Source of the DNA: JAULUH01 sp032111745
GTDB taxonomy: Bacteria; Chloroflexota; Anaerolineae; JAAEKA01
Length of the DNA: 15,705 nt
Direction of reading: 5' to 3'
NCBI GenBank assembly: GCA_032111745.1
Contig: JAULUH010000473.1
Coordinates: 1-15,705, forward strand
The position numbers and the translations under genes are program-made. Below are positions 7,532 to 11,583 of this stretch, piece by piece. Numbering within the stretch: the first letter of the stretch is position 1; each line of letters begins with the position of its first letter. A model generated the notes under the pieces. That model did not search any database. It was not told the origin of the DNA and saw nothing but the letters and a program-made list of their open reading frames with translations.

Positions 7532-7558
7532 GGGCATGAATGGTGGTGCAGGGCGGTG
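7532..7558. repeat. 27-bp inverted repeat, left arm
   Basis: The 27 bases starting GGGCATGAATGG are the exact reverse complement of 7620-7646. The arm runs into a run of 14 G (7558-7571) and then the N gap. A long perfect hairpin plus poly-G explains why assembly failed here. Confidence 0.85.
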
Positions 7559-7571
7559 GGGGGGGGGGGGG

Positions 7572-7581
7572 NNNNNNNNNN
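7572..7581. other. Assembly gap (10 N) in intergenic repeat cluster
   Basis: Ten undetermined bases follow a 14-G run and sit between the arms of a 27-bp inverted repeat. The real distance and content are unknown, and additional repeat units may be missing. Confidence 0.95.
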
Positions 7582-7620
7582 TATCCCATCCCTTCCAACT
7601 CTTGCCGCTTTCTGGCCCGC
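7582..7620. repeat. 39-bp direct repeat, copy 2
   Basis: This is an exact second copy of 7456-7494, immediately after the gap. It continues directly into the right arm of the inverted repeat. It may be a true second element or a result of scaffolding across a repeat. Confidence 0.85.
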
Positions 7621-7646
7621 ACCGCCCTGCACCACCATTCATGCCC
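7620..7646. repeat. 27-bp inverted repeat, right arm
   Basis: This is the exact reverse complement of 7532-7558. Read on the minus strand, arm plus 39-bp repeat form one unit starting GGGCATGAATGG, so the cluster holds at least two oriented copies of one intergenic element. Confidence 0.85.
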
Positions 7647-7772
7647 TTCCGTTCATCAACGTACACCCTATGCGGATGCGGTCCCTCTCATGCCAGGCGC
7701 GCATGCCCACATTGGCTTCCGCGACCCCTTCATCGGCGCGATTCAGAACTGCCACCGCAGTGGTTGGAGCGG

Positions 7773-7798
7773 TGAAGTGCACCCCCAAAGCTGGACAC
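7773..7798. mobile_element. Possible solo terminus of an IS3-family (IS150-like) insertion sequence
   Basis: The 26 bases TGAAGTGCACCCCC...GCTGGACAC resemble terminal inverted repeats of IS3-family elements, which start with TG and commonly read TGAAxTGCACCCCxAAA followed by xTGGACA. No transposase and no second terminus were found in the window, so at most this is a relic. The stretch 7647-7883 otherwise shows no supportable gene. Confidence 0.35.
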
Positions 7799-7883
7799 AC
7801 TTTCGGCGATGCCAAGGGCGTATCAGCGGAGTAGCCGTACTGCCCCTTGGCCCCGGGAAGCGCTGAGACTCTCACGTGATTGG

Positions 7884-7912
7884 TTGACCGTCTTTGCCAC
7901 CTGCAGTATACT
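7884..7912 (+). promoter_or_regulatory. Near-consensus sigma70 promoter for the toxin-antitoxin operon
   Basis: TTGACC (7884-7889) and TATACT (7907-7912) are separated by exactly 17 bp. Each hexamer matches consensus at five of six positions. Transcription would start near 7919, leaving a leader of about 70 nt before the antitoxin ATG. The match stands out in this GC-rich window. Confidence 0.75.
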
Positions 7913-7987
7913 TCTGGTGCCGGTGAAGAGAGTTGCGGCCACAGTCGCGCGCTATAGGCTGATCGCCTGAGCCGGCTAGGGATGCCC

Positions 7988-8218
7988 ATGGAAACTCTCA
8001 CGCTAGACCAAGTAATCGACATGGCAATGAAGTTGCCATTTGAACAGAGGGAGATGCTAGTGGACATCATTCATAGGCGTCAGGTGGAGGCTCTCCGTAG
8101 GGAAATCGCCGCCGATGCTGAGGCAGCCCTCTCCGAGTATCGCGCTGGCAGGTTTGAGCCGCAGCCAGCACATGAAATCATCCGAGAGTTGCGCGAGGAA
8201 CTTGAAAACTCGGAATGA
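7988..8218 (+). CDS. Putative type II antitoxin
   Basis: This is a 76-residue acidic, helix-rich protein with no membrane segment. The start at 7988 is preferred over ATG 7982 because AGGG (7978-7981) lies 6 nt before it and only 0 nt before the other; using 7982 would add two residues. The N-terminal half has LDQVIDMAMKLPFEQREMLVDII, and the C-terminal half is charged (EALRREIAADAEAALSEYRAG, then IIRELREELE). That layout of a small dimerising or DNA-contact part plus a toxin-binding tail fits antitoxins paired with RelE/ParE-fold toxins in Chloroflexota and cyanobacteria. It overlaps the downstream toxin start by ATGA, the usual coupling, and sits behind a strong promoter. Type II antitoxins usually repress their own promoter; no clear operator was identified. 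Confidence 0.7.
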   Translation: METLTLDQVIDMAMKLPFEQREMLVDIIHRRQVEALRREIAADAEAALSEYRAGRFEPQPAHEIIRELREELENSE

Positions 8219-8497
8219 GAGAACTCGTTCTGACGCCCAAGTTCCGGCGAGCATTTCGCAAGTTTGTTCATCGCAACAAGCAGCTGCACTGACATCGAGG
8301 CGGCCTTGATGCAGATGCAGGAGGATGGTTACGCTCCAAGCCTGGGGACGCCTAAGTTGAGCGGACAGTTATCCGGACTCTGGGCTTCCTCGTGTGGATA
8401 TGATTGTCGTATCGTGTTTCTCTTCGAAAGAGACCATGAGACAGGACGCGAAGTCATACTCCTCCTGGACATCGGCACGCACGATGAGGTGTATTGA
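8215..8497 (+). pseudogene. RelE/ParE-superfamily toxin, frameshifted
   Basis: From ATG 8215 the frame reads MRELVLTPKFRRAFRKFVHRNKQLH and then hits TGA at 8290-8292. The rest of the toxin continues in another frame: IEAALMQMQEDGYAPSLGTPKLSGQLSG, then LWASSCGYDCRIVFLF and a C-terminal VILLLDIGTHDEVY, ending at 8497. Joined, the two parts give about 93 residues, the size and motif order of RelE/ParE-fold mRNA interferases (start LTPKFxRxFRK, GLWxxxxGxDxRIxF core, IGTHDEVY end). The shift lies near 8281-8292 and needs loss of one base or gain of two to repair. This suggests an inactivated toxin beside an intact antitoxin, though a sequencing error cannot be excluded. Because part two lacks a ribosome site, no active toxin is expected. 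Confidence 0.8.
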
Positions 8498-8503
8498 CCA
8501 GCT

Positions 8504-9013
8504 ATGCTAGAGCTGCATCCCGAGCTTACCCATTACCTTCACATGATCGAAGACCTGCGGCTGCAGGTGCGCGATCTGATCGCCGGCCTCCCCGCCGAAG
8601 CCCTCAACTGGCGCCCCCTGCCCGCCGTCGACGACCACGCTATGAATTCCCTGGCCGTCCTGGCCGCCCACGTGGCCGGGGCAGAGCACTTCTGGATCGC
8701 CGAGGTCGTCGGTGGCTATCCTACCACCCGCGACCGGCCGGCCGAGTTCGTCACCGAGGTAGACGGCCCGGACAACCTCCTGCACCGCCTCGATGAGGTC
8801 GGCGCCGAGACCCGCACGGTCTTCGCCCACCTATCTCCATCCGACCTGGACGCCACCCGCCAGGCCCGCGACCGGCTCGTCACCGTGCGCTGGGGCATCC
8901 TCCACGTCGTCGACCACACCGCCCTCCACCTGGGCCACATGCAGATCACCTACCAGCTCTTCATGCACGGCCAGAGCCAGCCCTCCCCCCGCTGGTTCGA
9001 GCGCCTGCCGTAG
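8504..9013 (+). CDS. DinB-family four-helix-bundle protein
   Basis: This 169-residue protein is of DinB/DUF664 type. These are metal-binding four-helix bundles; characterised relatives include bacillithiol- and mycothiol-dependent transferases, while many have no known role. His56 in LAAHVAGAEHFWI, and His138 and His142 in DHTALHLGHMQ, form the usual three-histidine metal site. The N-terminal helix (MIEDLRLQVRDLIAGLPAEALNWRP) has the family pattern of a helix followed by LNWRP. The start at 8504 has no good ribosome site; ATG 8543 is an alternative but lacks one too. It follows the toxin remnant by 6 nt. It is in the same frame as the next gene, separated by one TAG stop. Its relation to the sugar genes downstream is unknown. 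Confidence 0.85.
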   Translation: MLELHPELTHYLHMIEDLRLQVRDLIAGLPAEALNWRPLPAVDDHAMNSLAVLAAHVAGAEHFWIAEVVGGYPTTRDRPAEFVTEVDGPDNLLHRLDEVGAETRTVFAHLSPSDLDATRQARDRLVTVRWGILHVVDHTALHLGHMQITYQLFMHGQSQPSPRWFERLP

Positions 9014-9040
9014 TCCCTCACACCATATTCGAACACCCCC

Positions 9041-10027
9041 TTGTCTACTCTCGAATCCTCTACTTTGCAGCTGGCCGTCGGTCTCAAAACCGACCCCATC
9101 GAATACCGCTTTACCTACCACTGGCTCTTCCGCCTCATGGCCGAGGAGGGCATCCACCATGCCCAACTCGGCTCCTTCGCCGAGCTCTACCACCTGCCTG
9201 ACGACTACTTCCTCCACCTCCGCCACGAGGCCGAGTCCTTCGGCATCACCGTCTCCAGCGTCTTCACCGCCCACCGCGAGCTGGGCGGCTTCTTCCGCTT
9301 CGAGCACCCGGCCTGGGCGGAGGTCGCCCATCGCAACTACGCCCGCATGATCGAGATCGGCGCCCTTCTGGGCGCCGAATCCGTGGGCGGCAACCCCGGT
9401 TCGGTCATGCGCGACCACATGGACCTCAAGCCCCAGGGCATCGATCGCTACCTGGCCCACATGAAAGAGCTCATGCACTACGCCCACCAACTGGGCCTGC
9501 GCTACCTGGCCGTCGAGCCCATGTCCTGCCTGGCCGAGCCACCTACCCTCCCCGCCGAGATCCGCGGCCTGGCCGACGAGCTGCTGGCCTACCACCGCCA
9601 GCACCCCACCACCACCGTGCCCGTCGGCTATTGCGTCGACATCTCCCACGGCTACGCCGACCGCTCCGGCCAGGTGCGCTGGAGCAACGTCGACCTCTTC
9701 CAGGCCGCCCTGCCCTACCTGCACCACGTCCATCTCAAGAACACCGATGCCATCTTCAATGCTACCTTCGGCTTTTCCCCCGACGAGCGCGAACGGGGTA
9801 TCGTCGACGTAGCCCTCTTCCGCGACCTGCTCCTGGATGCCGCCCGCGCCGGCACCCTGCCCGTGGATACTGTCGTCGCCTACCTGGAGCTCGGCGGCCC
9901 TAAGACCGGCCGTGACTACTCCGACTGGCAGCTGGAGGACACCCTCCGTACCTCCCTGCGCTACGTGCGCAAGGTCTTCCTCGCCCCACCCTCCCTGCCG
10001 CCTACCCCCATGGAACCCCAACGATGA
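9041..10027 (+). CDS. TIM-barrel sugar isomerase/epimerase (xylose isomerase-like superfamily)
   Basis: This 328-residue protein belongs to the AP-endonuclease-2/xylose-isomerase-like fold. The metal-binding set of D-tagatose/D-psicose 3-epimerase relatives is visible: Glu159 in AVEPMS, Asp200 in VDISHGYA with His203, His231 in HVHLKNTD, and Glu283 in YLELGG. GTAHRE-like FTAHRELGGFF lies near residue 79. It probably isomerises or epimerises a ketose or sugar phosphate in the cytosol. TTG 9041 is the only usable start between the DinB stop (same frame) and the first beta strand (LQLAVGLKT); no ribosome site is visible, so the start is uncertain. The stop overlaps the next gene by ATGA, linking it with a ribulose-phosphate-epimerase homologue. 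Exact substrate is unknown. Confidence 0.85.
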   Translation: MSTLESSTLQLAVGLKTDPIEYRFTYHWLFRLMAEEGIHHAQLGSFAELYHLPDDYFLHLRHEAESFGITVSSVFTAHRELGGFFRFEHPAWAEVAHRNYARMIEIGALLGAESVGGNPGSVMRDHMDLKPQGIDRYLAHMKELMHYAHQLGLRYLAVEPMSCLAEPPTLPAEIRGLADELLAYHRQHPTTTVPVGYCVDISHGYADRSGQVRWSNVDLFQAALPYLHHVHLKNTDAIFNATFGFSPDERERGIVDVALFRDLLLDAARAGTLPVDTVVAYLELGGPKTGRDYSDWQLEDTLRTSLRYVRKVFLAPPSLPPTPMEPQR

Positions 10028-10713
10028 CCGCCATTCAGATTGCTCCCTCCATGATGTGCGCCGACCTCTGGCGCCTGGACCTCACCATGGCCGCCCTCGA
10101 GGCCGGCGGCGTGGACATTCTGCACTTCGACATCATGGACGCCCACTTCGTCCCCAACCTGCCCCTCGGTCTAGGCCTCCTGGAGCAGCTGCGCCCCCGC
10201 ACCGCCCTCCCCTTCGACGTCCACCTGGTGGTCGACAACGCCGGCTTTTTCGTCCCCCTCCTGGCTACCCTGGGCGTGCAACAGATCTCCGTCCATGCCG
10301 AGGCCGTCACCCACCTCGACCGCACCCTCGATACCATCCGCACCCTCGGCATGCGGGCCGGCGTGGCTCTCAACCCCGCCACCCCCCTCTCCGCCCTGGA
10401 CTACGTCACCGAGCGGCTGGACTACCTGCTGGTCATGACCGTCAACCCCGGCTTCGCCGCCCAGCCCATGGTCCCCTCGGCCCTGCGCAAGATCGCCGCC
10501 GCCCGCGCCTACCTGGACCACCACCACCTGGCCATCCCCCTCCAGGTAGATGGCAACGTCAGCATTGCCAACATCCCCGCCATGGTGGCCGCCGGTGCCG
10601 ACATCCTGGTCGCCGGCACCAGCAGCGTCTTCCAGGCCGGCCGGCCCCTGGCCGACAACATCGCCGAAACCCGCCAGGCCATCGCCGCCGGGCTGGAACG
10701 ACGCCATGCCTGA
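10024..10713 (+). CDS. Ribulose-phosphate 3-epimerase family protein, AlsE-like
   Basis: This is a 229-residue TIM barrel. The residues matching the metal and catalytic set of ribulose-5-phosphate 3-epimerase are all present: His34 and Asp36 in HFDIMDAHFVPN, His67 in DVHL, and Asp176 in VDGN. Phosphate-binding loops are also seen (VNPGFAAQ, and AGTSSVF). Several loop residues differ from the housekeeping enzyme: MDA for MDG, PGFAAQ for PGFGGQ, DGN for DGG. The VMTVNPGFAAQPMVP block and the SMMC start are closer to E. coli AlsE (D-allulose-6-phosphate 3-epimerase). The gene is ATGA-coupled to the TIM-barrel isomerase, so both probably act in one sugar pathway. Its 3' end overlaps the remnant dehydrogenase start by 8 nt. 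Allulose-6-phosphate or another phosphoketose is plausible. Confidence 0.88.
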   Translation: MTAIQIAPSMMCADLWRLDLTMAALEAGGVDILHFDIMDAHFVPNLPLGLGLLEQLRPRTALPFDVHLVVDNAGFFVPLLATLGVQQISVHAEAVTHLDRTLDTIRTLGMRAGVALNPATPLSALDYVTERLDYLLVMTVNPGFAAQPMVPSALRKIAAARAYLDHHHLAIPLQVDGNVSIANIPAMVAAGADILVAGTSSVFQAGRPLADNIAETRQAIAAGLERRHA

Positions 10714-11060
10714 GCCGGCCACCCTCCCACTCCCTCCCGTCATACCGGCCCAGGTGCTCCACGCTCTGGGCGATATGCGCTATGAAGCCGTCCCCCGGCC
10801 TGAGCCCGAGCCAGGACAGGTCCTGGATCGATGACGATTCGGCCCTCCTGCGCGTCTAGGCCACCAGCATCTGCGGCTCCGACCTGCGTATCTATCGCCA
10901 CGGTAACCCCCGGGTCGCCCCGCCCCGCATCATGGGCCACGAGGCCGCCGGTACCATCGTCCAGGTCGGCCGTAACGTGCGCCGCCTCAGGAAGGGCGAC
11001 CGCTTAGCCATCGGCGCCGACTTCCCCTGCGGCCAGTGCCGCTGGTGCCGCGACGGCCTC
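10706..11060 (+). pseudogene. Zinc-dependent alcohol/polyol dehydrogenase, 5' fragment with frameshift and stop
   Basis: The remnant starts at ATG 10706, overlapping the epimerase stop, and reads LGDMRYEAVPRPEPEPGQVL before ending at TGA 10832-10834 in its first frame. The dehydrogenase continues in another frame as DDSALLRV, is cut again by TAG at 10857-10859, and then reads ATSICGSDLRIYRHG. The catalytic-zinc Cys (codon 10872) lies there and the MGHEAAG motif lies at 10932-10952. The structural-zinc lobe CGQCRWC has three of the four cysteines (11028-11048). The sequence stops matching at about 11060, just before the fourth cysteine would occur. The Rossmann domain is missing. This was a medium-chain dehydrogenase of the sorbitol/threonine type, probably the oxidising partner of the two upstream sugar enzymes. 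It cannot be functional as read. Confidence 0.82.
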
Positions 11061-11441
11061 CCGCTGACCAAGGAGGACGACATCGCCTTCGGCTCGCCGG
11101 CCGATACCTTCTTCCTCCACGGCCAACCCCGCACCAACTTCGACGGCACTCGCGTCGCTTCCAGCGGCTACCGCCGCGCCCTGGTCAAAGGCCGCTTGAA
11201 GCTGATCGTCGACACCTGTTTCCCGCTGGAGCTCTACGATATCCAGGCCGACCCTCGCGACCTCCACAACCTCGCCGCCAGCCCCGCCCACGCCGCCAGC
11301 CCCGCCCACGCCGCCATTCGCGAGGAGCTCCTCCTGGACCTCTTCCGCTGGTCCATCCGTCTGGACGATAACGCCCACGTCCGCCGCTACACCGTCAAGA
11401 CCGCCCCATCACCACCCCGCGCTCTCCCATTAACCCGGTAA
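11061..11441 (+). pseudogene. Sulfatase C-terminal fragment fused to the dehydrogenase remnant
   Basis: From about 11061 the frame of the dehydrogenase remnant continues into unrelated sequence typical of the C-terminus of arylsulfatase-type enzymes. SGYRRALVKGRLKLIVDT is followed by LELYDIQADPRDLHNLA and a final helix REELLLDLFRWSIRLDD. The catalytic Cys/Ser-x-Pro-x-Arg domain is absent. The join is in frame, so an ORF from ATG 10932 to TAA 11441 (169 residues) spans both pieces, but a working enzyme is unlikely. A deletion between two neighbouring genes is the simplest origin; the sulfatase could have belonged to the same carbohydrate cluster. An 18-bp tandem duplication lies inside it. Confidence 0.75.
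11274..11309. repeat. 18-bp tandem duplication in sulfatase fragment
   Basis: GCCGCCAGCCCCGCCCAC occurs twice in a row (11274-11291 and 11292-11309), encoding repeated AASPAH. It adds six residues in frame and looks like replication slippage in a gene no longer under strong selection. Confidence 0.8.
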
Positions 11442-11466
11442 TTGTTTCTCCGGGGAATGTTTTGTT
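11434..11466 (+). terminator. Possible weak terminator after the chimeric pseudogene
   Basis: CCCGG (11434-11438) can pair with CCGGG (11450-11454) across an 11-nt loop, and a T-rich stretch TGTTTTGTT follows a few bases later. The stem is short and the loop long, so termination here is only a possibility. Confidence 0.25.
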
Positions 11467-11483
11467 AGTGGGAACGTTTCGAC

Positions 11484-11520
11484 CAACCAGGTTGCCGAAC
11501 CACCCCAGCCGTGCTATCAT
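11484..11520 (+). promoter_or_regulatory. Sigma70-like promoter with overlapping palindrome
   Basis: TTGCCG (11492-11497) and TATCAT (11515-11520) are spaced by 17 bp, matching consensus at four and five of six positions. A palindrome CAACC-A-GGTTG (11484-11494) overlaps the -35 element, and GGTT-GCCG-AACC (11490-11501) overlaps it again. A repressor binding there would block the promoter, as expected for substrate-induced hydroxyacid dehydrogenases. The regulator is not encoded in this window. The leader to ATG 11584 is about 57 nt. Confidence 0.5.
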
Positions 11521-11583
11521 TCAAGCCAGTAGCTTCTTCTTCTCTCGCCCTCGGCTCAGGATACACTGCCGTCTAGAGTCCCC

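Noticed and set aside
7639..8070. Minus-strand frame of 143 codons across the region upstream of the antitoxin
   Set aside because: It runs through the sigma70 promoter and the antitoxin start, has no recognised motif, and no ribosome site was identified. A relic of an inserted sequence cannot be ruled out, but a gene is not supported.
10857..10859. In-frame TAG in the dehydrogenase as possible stop-codon recoding
   Set aside because: TAG is the ordinary stop of ylbE, the lipoprotein, permeases, DinB, the FAD/Fe-S protein and the acyltransferase here, and the same remnant also has a frameshift and lost domains.
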